Shown here piece after piece: positions 14,723 to 23,618 of a stretch of 44,021 nt of DNA. Position 1 is the stretch's first letter. Each line of letters opens with the position of its first letter. Origin of the DNA: Nocardiopsis sp. CC223A (GTDB lineage: Bacteria > Actinomycetota > Actinomycetes > Streptosporangiales > Streptosporangiaceae). The stretch is taken from assembly GCF_030766825.1 (NCBI RefSeq), contig NZ_JASFDV010000062.1, forward strand, positions 1 to 44,021, written 5' to 3'. The notes under the pieces were generated by a model, which ran no database searches, was not told the origin of the DNA, and saw only the letters and a program-made list of their open reading frames with translations. Made by a program: the position numbers and the translations under genes.

Positions 14723-16918
14723 GTGAGCACACCTCCTCCGCGCGCACTCTTGTACGGGGACGTGGACCTGAACATCATCGACGGTTCAGCGATCTGGGCA
14801 CAGTCGATGGCGCAGGCCCTGGCCGCCGCCGGATGCGAGGTCACCCTGCTGCTGAAGGCCCCCGTGCGCACCGACCGCCTCATCGCGCCGCTGGCGGGGG
14901 CGCCCGGCATCCGCCTGCTGCGCCCCTACGAGGACGAACTGGTCCCCGACGCCGGGCCGCGCGGCCTCACCCCCGAACAGGCCGTGTCCCTGCTGGTCTC
15001 CCGGCACGAGCGCACCCCGTTCGACCTCGTGGTCGTGCGCGGAAAGCGGCTGGCCGGGCTGGCCGCCCAGGAGGAGTCCCTGGCCGGACGGCTGTGGACC
15101 TACCTCACCGACTTCCCGCACGCCGTCGACGGGCTCACCGCCACCGCCGTCGCCGAGCTCACCGAGATCGCCCTGGCCTCCCGGTTCCTGCTCTGCCAGA
15201 CCGAGGAGCTGCGCGCCTTCCTGGAGTCGTCGGTACCCGCCGCCTGCGGCCGCTCGGTGCTGTTCCCGCCGGTGGTCGTGGTCCCCGAGGACGCCCGCGC
15301 CGACGGGCAGGTGCACGCCCGCACCCGCCTGGCCTACACCGGCAAGTTCGCCCCGGCCTGGAACACCCTGGAGATGACCGGGCTCCCGGCCGCCCTGGAA
15401 CGCCGCGGTGTGGACGCCGAACTCGTGATGATCGGCGACAAGATCCACGCCGACCCCGCCGACTGGTCCAAGCGCATGCGCAAGGCCCTGGAGAACACCC
15501 CGGGGGTGGACTGGCGGGGCGGCATGCCGCGTGCCGACGCGCTGCGCGCCTCCGCCGAGTGCGACTTCGGCCTGTCCTGGCGCGACCCGTCCATGGACGC
15601 CAGCCTGGAGCTGTCCACCAAGGTCCTGGAACTGGGGGCGCTGGGCCTGCCGGTGATCCTCAACCGCACCCCCATGCACGAGGCCATGCTGGGCGCCGAC
15701 TACCCGTTGTTCGCCGGGGCCGACCTGGACTCGGTGGCCGAGGTGGTCGCCCGCGCCTACCACGACCGCTCCGTGTACGCCGACGCCGCCGCCCGCTGCC
15801 GGGCGGCCGCCGAGGACCACACGCTGGAGCGCGCCGCCGAGCGCCTGCGCGGCCACCTCGCCGAGGCGCTGCCGCCCGCCCCCGCCGGAGCGGACGCCGA
15901 GCGCCCGCTCAAGGTGGTCGTGGCCGGGCACGACATGAAGTTCTTCACCCGGCTCGCCGAGTACCTGTCCTCGCTGCCCGGCCTGGACGTGCGCATGGAC
16001 GAGTGGGAGGGCCTGGGCACCCACGACCAGTACCGGTCCCGGGAACTGGCCGGCTGGGCCGACGTGGTCATCTGCGAGTGGTGCGGGCCCAACGCCCTGT
16101 TCTACGCCAAGTGGAAGCGGCCCGACCAGCGGCTCATCGTCCGCCTGCACCGGTTCGAGCTGTACGCGGAGTGGCCGCGCAAGCTCGACATCGACAAGGT
16201 CGACGCGGTGGTGTGCGTCAGCCCGCACTACGCCGACCTCACCCGGGAGATCACCGGCTGGCCCGCCGACAAGGTCGTGGTGGTCCCCAACTGGGTCGAC
16301 GACGAGCAGTTGGCCCGGCCCAAGCTCCCGGGCGCGGAGTACTCCCTGGGCATGATCGGCATCGCGCCCTCCCGCAAACGGCTGGACCGGGGCCTGGACG
16401 TGCTGGCGGAGCTGCGCCGCATGGACCCGCGCTACACGATGTCGGTCAAGACCAAGCAGCCCTGGGACTACTGGTGGATCTGGAACCGCCCGGAGGAGCG
16501 CGCCTACTTCGAGCGCGTCTACCGGCGGATCCAGCGTGACGAGAACCTGGCCGGGGCGGTGGTGTTCGACCCGTTCGGCCCGGATGTGGCCACCTGGCTG
16601 CGCCGGATCGGGTTCATGCTCTCCACCAGCGACGACGAGTCGTTCCACCTCGCCCCGGCCGAGTGCGCCGCCTCCGGCGGCGTGCCCGCGCTGCTGCCCT
16701 GGCCCGGGGCCGACACCATCTACGACCCGCACTGGATCCACGACGACGCGGTGGCGATGGCCGAGGCCGTCCACGCGACGGTGCGTGAGGGGCGGTTCGC
16801 GGCCGAGGCCGAGCGGGCCCGTGCCGAGGTGGTCAAGGCGTACAGCCTGGGCCGGGTCCGGTCGCTGTGGACCGATCTGGTGGTGCGGGGCAAGGTGCCG
16901 GTCCCGGTCGGCGCCTGA
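14723..16918 (+). CDS. Double GT-B glycosyltransferase (two tandem catalytic modules)
   Basis: A 731-residue protein from GTG 14723 (after GAAGGGAAGA). The frame is open further upstream but overlaps the previous gene there. Module 1 (about residues 1-395) starts ALLYGDVDLNIIDGSAIWAQ, has LAYTGKFAPAWNTLEM as donor loop, AELVMIGDKIHADP, and STKVLELGALGLPVILNRTP as the E-x7-E-like site. Module 2 (about 396-731) begins PLKVVVAGHDMKFFTRLAEY and has VDAVVCVSPHYADL, VVVPNWVDDEQL, GMIGIAPSRKRLDRGLD and FHLAPAECAASGGVPALLPW. Two GT-B units in one chain suggest sequential addition of two sugars to one acceptor, or one active and one accessory module. It closes the + strand half of the glycan locus. 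Confidence 0.75.
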   Translation: MSTPPPRALLYGDVDLNIIDGSAIWAQSMAQALAAAGCEVTLLLKAPVRTDRLIAPLAGAPGIRLLRPYEDELVPDAGPRGLTPEQAVSLLVSRHERTPFDLVVVRGKRLAGLAAQEESLAGRLWTYLTDFPHAVDGLTATAVAELTEIALASRFLLCQTEELRAFLESSVPAACGRSVLFPPVVVVPEDARADGQVHARTRLAYTGKFAPAWNTLEMTGLPAALERRGVDAELVMIGDKIHADPADWSKRMRKALENTPGVDWRGGMPRADALRASAECDFGLSWRDPSMDASLELSTKVLELGALGLPVILNRTPMHEAMLGADYPLFAGADLDSVAEVVARAYHDRSVYADAAARCRAAAEDHTLERAAERLRGHLAEALPPAPAGADAERPLKVVVAGHDMKFFTRLAEYLSSLPGLDVRMDEWEGLGTHDQYRSRELAGWADVVICEWCGPNALFYAKWKRPDQRLIVRLHRFELYAEWPRKLDIDKVDAVVCVSPHYADLTREITGWPADKVVVVPNWVDDEQLARPKLPGAEYSLGMIGIAPSRKRLDRGLDVLAELRRMDPRYTMSVKTKQPWDYWWIWNRPEERAYFERVYRRIQRDENLAGAVVFDPFGPDVATWLRRIGFMLSTSDDESFHLAPAECAASGGVPALLPWPGADTIYDPHWIHDDAVAMAEAVHATVREGRFAAEAERARAEVVKAYSLGRVRSLWTDLVVRGKVPVPVGA

Positions 16919-16944
16919 ATCTCCGGGGCGCGTGCGGCGGGCGG

Positions 16945-18231
16945 TCAGACGGGGCCGGTCATCTTGGACAGGCCGCCCGCCCCGGCCGGCAGGAACAGCG
17001 CGAAGGTGGTCGGCCGGGCCTGCACCAGCTCGACCCGGGCGCCCTCGGACTCGGCGATGTGCCGGGCCAGGGCCAGCCCCAGCCCGGTGCCGCCGCCCCC
17101 GCTGACCTCCCGGTCGAAGATCCGGCCGGACAGGTGCTCGGGCACGCCCTCGCCCTCGTCGCTGACCTCGATGCGCACCGACTGCCCGGTGTCGACGCGG
17201 CGGATCGTCACCGTGCCCGCCCCGTGCTTGTAGGCGTTCTCCACCAGGGTCGCCAGGATCTGGGCGAGGTCGGTGGACACGGTCATCGCGGTCAGCCCCG
17301 GTGATCCGGTCACCAGGAGCTTGCGGTTCTCCTGCTGGAACACCGGCGCCCACTCGGCCTGGAGGTGGTTGAGGACCGGGTCCACCTGGACCGCCTCCAC
17401 CTCCGGGTTCTGGCTCTTGCGGGCCCGGCCCAGCAGGCTCTCGACGGTCTCCACCAGCCGCTCGGTCTGGGCGAGGGCGGCCTCGCCCTCCTCCCGGACC
17501 ACCTCGGGGTCGTCGGCCTCGGCGATGATCTCCTCCAGGCGCATGGTCAGCGCCGTGAGCGGGGTGCGCAGCTGGTGGGAGGCGTCGGTGGCGAAGTGGC
17601 GCTCGGTCGCGATCAGCCCGGCGATGCGCTCGGCGCTGCGGTCCAGCACCTCGGCGACCCGGTCGGCCTCCGGGATCCCGTATCGGTGGCCCCACGGGGT
17701 GGTCACCCCCGAGCCCAGGCGCTCGGCGGTGGCCGCCAGGTCGACCAGCGGCAGCGTGAGCCTCCTGGCCTGGAACATCGACAGGCCCACCGCCACGCCG
17801 ATGGCCAGCAGGGACAGCGAGGCGATGCCCAGCCAGGCGCGCACCACGCTCTGCTGGACCACCTCGCTGCTCATCCACACCTCGACCACCGTGCCCTGCC
17901 CGGTCGTGGCCGTGGCCCGCATCAGGGCCGGGGCGTCCGGTGCGTCCGGGTTCAGGGCCGGGTTCCCGGCCGTCACCGTGCTCGAACCGTCGGCCGCCGT
18001 GATCCGGATGAACCGTGCGGGGTGGTCCCGGTCGAACTCGGCGAGGTTGATCTCGTCGTGGATCTCCAACATGGTGTCGCTCTCGGCGCCGATCAGCTCG
18101 GCCTCGCCCAGCAGGGCGCGACTGCTCTCGTCGTGCACCAGCTTGTAGGTGAGCGCACCCAGGGGCAGCCCGAGCAGCATGACGGCGATGACGGTCACCA
18201 CCAGGGTGGAGAAAACCATCCGCCTGCGCAT
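16945..18231 (-). CDS. Two-component sensor histidine kinase
   Basis: A 428-residue membrane kinase. Helix 1 is about residues 7-29 and helix 2 about 131-153, enclosing a sensor loop of about 100 residues with many acidic residues, facing outside. A HAMP-like segment follows (ARRLTLPLVDLAATAERLG). The H-box is FATDASHQLRTPLTAL with His219 as phospho-acceptor, and the N-box is TLVENAYKHGAG. The G-boxes are VSDEGEGVPEHL and GGGTGLGLALARHIAESEG. It autophosphorylates and passes the phosphate to the regulator encoded 58 bases upstream on the same strand, and the pair probably shares one mRNA. The signal is unknown. It converges with the double glycosyltransferase, the two stops being 26 bases apart. 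Confidence 0.9.
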   Translation of the reverse strand: MRRRMVFSTLVVTVIAVMLLGLPLGALTYKLVHDESSRALLGEAELIGAESDTMLEIHDEINLAEFDRDHPARFIRITAADGSSTVTAGNPALNPDAPDAPALMRATATTGQGTVVEVWMSSEVVQQSVVRAWLGIASLSLLAIGVAVGLSMFQARRLTLPLVDLAATAERLGSGVTTPWGHRYGIPEADRVAEVLDRSAERIAGLIATERHFATDASHQLRTPLTALTMRLEEIIAEADDPEVVREEGEAALAQTERLVETVESLLGRARKSQNPEVEAVQVDPVLNHLQAEWAPVFQQENRKLLVTGSPGLTAMTVSTDLAQILATLVENAYKHGAGTVTIRRVDTGQSVRIEVSDEGEGVPEHLSGRIFDREVSGGGGTGLGLALARHIAESEGARVELVQARPTTFALFLPAGAGGLSKMTGPV

Positions 18232-18289
18232 GTCACCTCATGTTCGTCCGACCGGGAGACGGCCGAGGCGCGTCGAACACACGGTCCGA

Positions 18290-18958
18290 TCAGTCCCGCT
18301 CGAAGCGGAAGCCCACGCCTCGGACGGTCGTGATGTACGACGGCTGGTTGGCGTCGTCACCGAGCTTGCGCCGCAGCCAGGAGATGTGCATGTCGAGGGT
18401 CTTGGTCGAGCCCCACCAGTTGGTGTCCCACACCTCGCGCATGATCTGCTCACGGGTGACGACCTTGCCCGCGTCGCGCACCAGTACGCGCAGCAGGTCG
18501 AACTCCTTGGTGGTGAGCTGGAGCTCGCGCTCGCCCAGCCAGGCCCGGCGGGAGTCGTTGTCGATGCGCACGCCGTGGACGACGGGCACCTCCGCCCCGC
18601 CTCGGCGCAGCAGCGCGCGCACCCGGGCCAGCAGTTCGGCCAGCCGGAAGGGCTTGGTGACGTAGTCGTCGGCACCGGCGTCGAGGCCGACCACGGTGTC
18701 GACCTCGTCGGCGCGGGCGGTGAGGATGAGGATCGGCGTTCCGTGGCCCTCGGCTCGCAGCCGACGCGCCACTTCGAGCCCGTCCATTTCGGGCAGGCCC
18801 AGGTCGAGGACCATCAGGTCGATGTCCCCCGCACGGGCACGGTCGAGTGTCTCAATGCCGTTGACGGTCACGTCCACCGTGTAGCCCTCGCGTCGGAGTG
18901 CGCGCGCGAGAGGCTCGGAGATAGAGACATCGTCTTCGGCCAGCAAAACGCAGGTCAT
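18290..18958 (-). CDS. OmpR/PhoB-family response regulator
   Basis: A 222-residue regulator. The start ATG 18958 gives MTCVLLAEDD, so the receiver begins at once; a longer frame to 18988 adds ten residues without family support. The receiver has the acidic pair ED at residues 8-9, phospho-acceptor Asp52 in LMVLDLGLP, Thr in ILILTARAD and Lys in DDYVTKPFRL. The C-terminal winged helix reads LTTKEFDLLRVLVR, then WWGSTKTLDMHISWLRRKLG and ITTVRGVGFRFE, close to actinobacterial regulators of this subgroup. It is the first gene of the operon with the kinase at 16945-18231. Its promoter would lie in the A/T-rich 18959-19100 region. Confidence 0.93.
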   Translation of the reverse strand: MTCVLLAEDDVSISEPLARALRREGYTVDVTVNGIETLDRARAGDIDLMVLDLGLPEMDGLEVARRLRAEGHGTPILILTARADEVDTVVGLDAGADDYVTKPFRLAELLARVRALLRRGGAEVPVVHGVRIDNDSRRAWLGERELQLTTKEFDLLRVLVRDAGKVVTREQIMREVWDTNWWGSTKTLDMHISWLRRKLGDDANQPSYITTVRGVGFRFERD

Positions 18959-19315
18959 GCTGTCGATCGTAGGTCCGGGGTCGCGCATTTCCCTATTATG
19001 CGCGCCGGATGGCCCAAGGTTGGCCGAAAATACGGTATTCGCATACCGGACAAAAGGTTCAGTTACTCAATTCGTGTGCTTTCTTTGCTCTTGCTTGGTG
19101 AAAACCCGTCCCTTGGGGAAGTGATGTGCGCTCGGTGTCCGAGGTGTGTCGAGGGGTCACCGTTTCCGGGGCCCGGCTGGCCGTTTCGGCGGGATCAATG
19201 GGATGATCAAGGAGGAAAGGGTGGCAGTACCACGGTGATTCGGGCATCGGAGTGACGAGATCCCCGGACTTCGCCGTTGACCGCTCGACGCCGATGACGA
19301 GGAGAGAGAGCACAC
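18959..19315. other. Divergent promoter region between the two-component operon and the proline-rich membrane protein
   Basis: These 357 bases hold no gene I can support. The part 18990-19110 is unusually A/T-rich (for example GAAAATACGG, TTCAGTTACTC, TTTCTTTGCTCTTG) and probably carries the promoters of both divergent units. A textbook ribosome site AAGGAGGAAAGG at 19209-19220 is followed only by a five-codon frame (GTG 19221 to the stop ending 19238). Confidence 0.5.
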
Positions 19316-20116
19316 GTGAACCCTCACCCGGAGCCCGGGCGACCGCACTGGAACCCCCCGCCGGAGCAGGGCGCGCCCGCGCAGCCCCCGTACCAGGGCG
19401 GGCAGGCGCCGCCCCCGGGAGGGCCTCCTCCGTACCGGGGCGGACCGCCGCCGGTCGGGCCGCCGCCCCCGGGGGGCCCGCCCCCCGGCGGACCGCGGCC
19501 GCCCGCGCGGGGAAGCGCGTACGGCACCGGCCTGTTGGCCGTCCTCGTGGTCATCACCGTCCTGGCGGGCGGCACCTTCCTGGGCGGCGGACTGCTGTGG
19601 GGGAACCGGGTGATCGCCGGATCGGCCGCCGTCGAGCCGAGCCCCGAGCCCTCGGCCGCGGAGTCGCCCACCCCCGAGCCCGAGCCCGAGCCCACGGAGC
19701 CGGCCCCCACCCCCGAGCCCACGTTCGAGCCGACCGAGGAGCCCACCCTCCCGCCCGAGGACCTGCTCACCGCCGACGAGCTGGTCGCCGAGCTGCGGGA
19801 GGAGTACGACATCCCGAGCCGGAGCAGCCTGACCGAGGAGATCTGCACCCCGGACGGCGAGGAGGAGGCGGCGCCCTTCCGGTGCACCTCGGCGACCCAC
19901 ACCCCGCTGGTCCGGGTGATCGCCTTCCCCAGCGAGGGCGCGGCGATCCTGGCGGCCGTCCTGCTGGAACAGGACCTGGAGGAGGGCGAGAGTGACGCGG
20001 TCGACGTCCAGGAGGCCTGCCACTTCGTCCTCATCTGGTTCCCGGAGTTCGACACCGACCAGGCACAGCGCGACGAGATCACGGAGTTCACCCGAGACGT
20101 GGTGGACTGCCTGTGA
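19316..20116 (+). CDS. Proline-rich single-pass membrane protein with extracellular domain (unknown)
   Basis: A 266-residue protein from GTG 19316, with GAGGAGAGAG upstream. Residues 1-65 are a cytoplasmic Pro/Gly-rich tail (repeated PPPGGPPP-like units). A helix follows at about 73-93 (LLAVLVVITVLAGGTFLGGGL), then a Pro/Glu/Thr linker of about 45 residues with repeated PEPEP units. An outside domain of about 115 residues (LLTADELVAELREEYDI to the end) contains four Cys (in EICTPDG, FRCTS, EACHF and VVDCL), which could form two disulfides. This architecture is common for actinobacterial surface proteins of unknown role. The repeats make the GC content extreme. It may be regulated by the neighbouring two-component system, but only proximity suggests this. 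Confidence 0.75.
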   Translation: MNPHPEPGRPHWNPPPEQGAPAQPPYQGGQAPPPGGPPPYRGGPPPVGPPPPGGPPPGGPRPPARGSAYGTGLLAVLVVITVLAGGTFLGGGLLWGNRVIAGSAAVEPSPEPSAAESPTPEPEPEPTEPAPTPEPTFEPTEEPTLPPEDLLTADELVAELREEYDIPSRSSLTEEICTPDGEEEAAPFRCTSATHTPLVRVIAFPSEGAAILAAVLLEQDLEEGESDAVDVQEACHFVLIWFPEFDTDQAQRDEITEFTRDVVDCL

Positions 20117-20272
20117 CCCGGGCCCGGGGCCGTGTCGCAACGGGAGAGATTGTTCACTCTGGGTGACAATGTGGTGATGGGCGGTGAACGCCGTCCGTCG
20201 TCCCATTCCAGCAGGATCATCCGTCCCGGGGGGCGGGCGCACCGGTGCCCGGGGGAGCCGAGGAGCATTCCG

Positions 20273-20674
20273 ATGACCCGAGCAGGCACTCTGCGCGCGG
20301 CCGCCACCGCCGTCGCCCTGGCCCTGCCCCTGACCCTGGCGGCCCCGGCCACCGCCGCCACCACGGCACCGCCCGGCGAGACCGCCGCGGAGCGCGGCGC
20401 CCTCTCCGTCCGCCACTACTACACGACCTGGCGCGACGCCCGCTCCTACTGGTCGCAGGACACCCGCTACGCCACCAGCGGCTGGCTGTGGGCCGGACGG
20501 CACTACTTCTTCTGCCAGACCGAGGGAACCGCCCACTCCGACGGCGAGGACGCCTTCTCCACCTGGTGGGTGCTCACCGACGACGACACCGGTAACCGCG
20601 ACGTCTTCGTCAGCGCCACCGCCCTGCGCGTCGCCGAGCCCTGGCGGCCCATCGAGGGCCTGCCCTACTGCTGA
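20273..20674 (+). CDS. Small secreted protein (unknown)
   Basis: A 133-residue protein with a clear Sec signal peptide: MTRAGTLRAAATAVALAL, a leucine/alanine core, and cleavage after A-P-A-T-A-A at about residue 30. The ATG at 20273 is placed behind CGAGGAG; the frame extends upstream to 20132 but without a signal-like start. The mature part of about 100 residues is rich in aromatic residues (HYYTTWRDARSYWSQ, GWLWAGRHYFFCQTEG, STWWVL) and has two Cys (FFCQ and the last residue) that could form one disulfide. The pattern recalls small SH3-like exported actinobacterial proteins, but I do not recognise the family. It ends at a strong terminator. Confidence 0.7.
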   Translation: MTRAGTLRAAATAVALALPLTLAAPATAATTAPPGETAAERGALSVRHYYTTWRDARSYWSQDTRYATSGWLWAGRHYFFCQTEGTAHSDGEDAFSTWWVLTDDDTGNRDVFVSATALRVAEPWRPIEGLPYC

Positions 20675-20686
20675 CCCGGAGAACAC

Positions 20687-20715
20687 GAAGGACCCCGCCG
20701 GAGGCGGGGTCCTTC
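20687..20715. terminator. Bidirectional terminator hairpin
   Basis: A 13-bp perfect stem (GAAGGACCCCGCC / GGCGGGGTCCTTC) with a three-base GGA loop lies between the convergent stops at 20674 and 20733, so it can end both transcripts. Confidence 0.75.
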
Positions 20716-20732
20716 ACGTCGGCGCGAGCCGA

Positions 20733-22835
20733 TCAGGCGTCGGGTGCGGAGTCGCCCGCCGTCCTGCGCTTGCGGCTCAGGTACAGGGCCGCGCCTCCCG
20801 CGCCCACCGCGACCACGGCGGCCGCGACCAGGCCCATGACCGCCGTACCGGTCCTGGGCAGCGAACCGTCGTCATCCGGATCGGGGCTCTGGCTCGCCGG
20901 GTCGGTGGGCTTGCCGGTCGGCCCGTCGGTCGGTCCGTCGGTCGGCCCGTCCGTGGGGCCGTCGGTCGGCGACGGGGTCGGGCCGGTGCCCGGGTCGGGG
21001 ACGGTCGCCTCCTCGCCCACGACGATGCGGCCGGAACCGCCCTCGGGGTAGGCGGCCTCGGTGATCCGGCCGTCCAGGGTGTCGGTGACCAGCCGCTCCA
21101 GGGCGCCCTGGTAGGTGGAGCCCACCACGGTGTAGTCCGCGTCGCGGAACGGGTACAGGTCGCCGCCGCGGGCGGAGAAGTCGTTGGTCACCACCGTGAT
21201 CGGGTCGCCGTCCACGACCTCGCCGTCCTCCACGATGACCGTGCCGTCGTGCAGGATCACGCTGCGGACCCGCTCACCCGGGGTGGTGATGGTGCCGTCC
21301 GACTCCGCGACCTGGGCGGTCCGCTCCGGGTCGTAGGCGAAGTTCACACCCGCCACCTGCATGAAGCCGCCGCTGGCGGCCGGGGCGGCGGACACGCCCT
21401 GCTCCAGCAGCTCCTTGATCTGGGAGCGCGGGAGGTCGGGCACCACGGACACCTGGTTGGCGAACGGGGCGATCGAGTAGGTGTCCAGGGAGGTCAGCGG
21501 ACCCGCCGGGATCACCGAGGAGTTGCGGATGCCGCCGCCGTTCTGGATGCCGATCTGCGGCACGGGCACCCCGTACTGCTCCGCGTTGCGGACACCGGTG
21601 TCGAGCAGCGCGTCGGCCACCAGGTTGCCCAGGTTGGTCTCCTGGGTGCGCACGCCCGGGTCGCGCACGCCGTTGAGGTCCACCTCGCTCTGGGCCACCA
21701 CGGTCTCGGCCAGCTCGGCCACGTAGTCGGAGACCGGCTTGGTGACCTGCGCCTCGACCTCGGCGTGCGGGGCGACCGCGTCGTCCCCGGTGCCCGAGAC
21801 CCGGATGGCGCCGGAGCGGTCCGACACCGACGTCACGTTGCCGTCGGCGTCGAAGTTCAGGACCAGCAGGCCCACGTACTTGTAGTTGGAGCCCGCGGTG
21901 ACGATCGGCACGGTCTCGCCGTCCGGGTTCGTCGCGTTCAGCGGGTAGGAGAGCGGCTCCCCGGTGCCCGGGTGGACGGTGACCTCGTCACCGGGGACCA
22001 GGGCGTCGTCCGGGTTGGCCATGACCTCGTGGCCGCCGCCCGCGACGATCGCGTCGATCCCGGTCAGCTCCTGGGCGATCCGCTCCTCGTAGGTGATGCC
22101 CTGGAGGTGCGAGATCAGGATGATCTTGTCCACGCCCGCCGCGTCGAGGCGGTCGACCTCGGCCTGGACCGGGGCGACCAGGTCCTCGACCACCACGTCG
22201 CGCGGGCTGGTGATGCTGGCCAGCGGCGGGTACAGCGCGCCGACGATGCCGACCTGCTCCCCGCCCGTCTCGACGACGGTGCTGGGCGCGATCCGGCCCG
22301 CCTCCTCCAGCTCGGCCAGCGACGGCTCCTTGGAGACGTCGACGTTGGCGGCCACCACCGGGACGTCCGGCACCTGCTCGATGAACTCGGCGTACACGTC
22401 CGGGCCGAAGTCGAACTCGTGGTTGCCCATGGCGATCGCGTCGTAGCCCGCGTACCGGGTGGCCACCGCGTCGTAGAACGGGGCGCCGTCCTCGCGGGAG
22501 GCGGAGAACTCCGGGCCGGGCAGGTACATGTCGCCGGAGTTGACGGTCACCACACCGTGCTCTTCGGCCTCGTCCGCACCGGCCTGCGCCCCGGACTCCT
22601 CGGCCTCGCGCAGCTCGTTGATGAGGGTGGTGAACCGGTCGGCACCACCGAAGTCGTCCTGGCCGGAGGCGGCCAGCAACTGCGACTCCGGGTCGTTGGC
22701 GTGCAGGAGCGACAGCGTGAACGCGGTGTCGTCCGCGGGCTCCGTGGGGACGGCGGCACCCGCCGCGGGGGCGAGCGGCACCGTGAAAGCGCCCGTCAGC
22801 ACCAGTGCGGCCGAGGCGCGCACGAATCTGGACAT
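20733..22835 (-). CDS. Sortase-anchored 5'-nucleotidase/UDP-sugar hydrolase-like metallophosphatase
   Basis: A 700-residue surface enzyme. Two ATGs lie close together; 22835 (MSRFVRASAALV) is ten bases from AAGGAG, while 22844 is only one base away, so 22835 is chosen. A signal peptide covers residues 1 to about 28. The metallophosphatase domain (about 38-340) shows LLHANDPESQ, NSGDMYLPG, AMGNHEFDFG, ISHLQG and VAGGGHE. The nucleotidase C domain (about 350-600) shows TNLGNLVADALL, IQNGGGIRNS and VVTNDFSARGGD. A PTDG repeat linker, LPRTG, a helix and KRR follow, so it is sortase-anchored to the wall. The usual metal motif DxH reads D-P-E here. The likely role is releasing phosphate or nucleosides outside the cell. 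Confidence 0.9.
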   Translation of the reverse strand: MSRFVRASAALVLTGAFTVPLAPAAGAAVPTEPADDTAFTLSLLHANDPESQLLAASGQDDFGGADRFTTLINELREAEESGAQAGADEAEEHGVVTVNSGDMYLPGPEFSASREDGAPFYDAVATRYAGYDAIAMGNHEFDFGPDVYAEFIEQVPDVPVVAANVDVSKEPSLAELEEAGRIAPSTVVETGGEQVGIVGALYPPLASITSPRDVVVEDLVAPVQAEVDRLDAAGVDKIILISHLQGITYEERIAQELTGIDAIVAGGGHEVMANPDDALVPGDEVTVHPGTGEPLSYPLNATNPDGETVPIVTAGSNYKYVGLLVLNFDADGNVTSVSDRSGAIRVSGTGDDAVAPHAEVEAQVTKPVSDYVAELAETVVAQSEVDLNGVRDPGVRTQETNLGNLVADALLDTGVRNAEQYGVPVPQIGIQNGGGIRNSSVIPAGPLTSLDTYSIAPFANQVSVVPDLPRSQIKELLEQGVSAAPAASGGFMQVAGVNFAYDPERTAQVAESDGTITTPGERVRSVILHDGTVIVEDGEVVDGDPITVVTNDFSARGGDLYPFRDADYTVVGSTYQGALERLVTDTLDGRITEAAYPEGGSGRIVVGEEATVPDPGTGPTPSPTDGPTDGPTDGPTDGPTGKPTDPASQSPDPDDDGSLPRTGTAVMGLVAAAVVAVGAGGAALYLSRKRRTAGDSAPDA
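20922..20969. repeat. Four 12-bp tandem repeats encoding PTDG units
   Basis: Four consecutive 12-base units of the type CCCGTCGGTCGG (one is CCCGTCCGTGGG) encode Pro-Thr-Asp-Gly four times on the - strand, in the linker between the nucleotidase and the LPRTG anchor. Unit number is likely to vary between strains and would change how far the enzyme stands off the wall. Confidence 0.8.
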
Positions 22836-23084
22836 GGGTTCCATGCTCCTTCAGGGGGATCGGGGGATCGTCGTGATGTTCCGCTCGGGGTGGAAGCGGG
22901 CCCAGAGACGCAACCTTAGATGTGATCGCTCCTGGGGTCATGGGCCCCAGGGTTACGATTTGTAGAATCTGTCGTACCTAAGAAGATTTTTCGACCCGTC
23001 CGTATCACCGGGTCCGCCCCTTCGTCCCACCCCCGGGCCCTACCATGAGTGTGCCGGTGACCCGAAACCCCTTGGAGGACGGCC

Positions 23085-23618
23085 GTGGTTCCCTCTGGCC
23101 AGGACCCCTATGAGCCCGAGCGCGGGGGCCTGCCCGACTTCGAGGCGAGCTTCGCCGCCCTGCGCCCGGACGCGCCCCTGCCCCGGCGGGTGGCGGTCGT
23201 GCGCATCCTCATGTTCATCGGCGGCGCCTGCGGCATCGCCATGGCGCTGCTCTTCCTCCAGGGCCTGATCCTGCCCCAGGAGCAGATGGAGGAGGCGCTG
23301 GCCGTCCAGGCCGAAGCGCTCGCCCGGCAGGGCGTGCAGATGGAGCTGAGCGTCGAGGCCGTCCGGGCCATGATCCTGGTCATGGCCGCCGTCACCGGCG
23401 TCTACGGGGTGCTGTCCACCCTGCTGGCCGCCCGCATCAGGCGGCGCACGGTCGGCGTGTTCTGGGGCGTGGTGCTCTTCCACGGCGCCGCGGGGGCGCT
23501 GCTCGCCTGGAACCTGTTCGCCGGCGCCTGGGAGGCCGTCGTGCCGCTGGGCTTCGCGGTGTACATGATCGCCGTCATGTTCGGCCGCGACGCCCGCGCC
23601 CACTACGGCCTGCTCTGA
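23085..23618 (+). CDS. Four-helix membrane protein (unknown)
   Basis: A 177-residue integral membrane protein from GTG 23085 behind TTGGAGG. The polar N-terminus of about 35 residues (DPYEPERGGLPDFEASF) is followed by helices at about 38-63, 95-115, 121-143 and 148-166. A 30-residue loop (QEQMEEALAVQAEALARQG) between helices 1 and 2 looks helical and charged. I do not recognise the family. Its last 16 bases overlap, tail to tail, the end of the convergent kinase gene, so the two mRNAs share complementary 3' ends. A promoter is likely in the A/T-rich stretch 22955-23000. Confidence 0.75.
   Translation: MVPSGQDPYEPERGGLPDFEASFAALRPDAPLPRRVAVVRILMFIGGACGIAMALLFLQGLILPQEQMEEALAVQAEALARQGVQMELSVEAVRAMILVMAAVTGVYGVLSTLLAARIRRRTVGVFWGVVLFHGAAGALLAWNLFAGAWEAVVPLGFAVYMIAVMFGRDARAHYGLL

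Noticed and set aside
14786..17878. A 1,030-codon open frame on the - strand
   Set aside because: It lies antisense to the double glycosyltransferase and runs into the kinase gene in another frame. Its composition (Gly/Val/Arg/His-rich repeats) is that of an antisense shadow in high-GC DNA.
19209..19238. A perfect ribosome-binding site followed by a five-codon frame
   Set aside because: The frame (V-A-V-P-R) is too short to support as a gene or leader peptide. Chance or a remnant is as likely.
20922..20969. Regular short repeats considered as a CRISPR array
   Set aside because: The units are contiguous 12-mers without spacers and encode PTDG in frame, so they are a coding tandem repeat.
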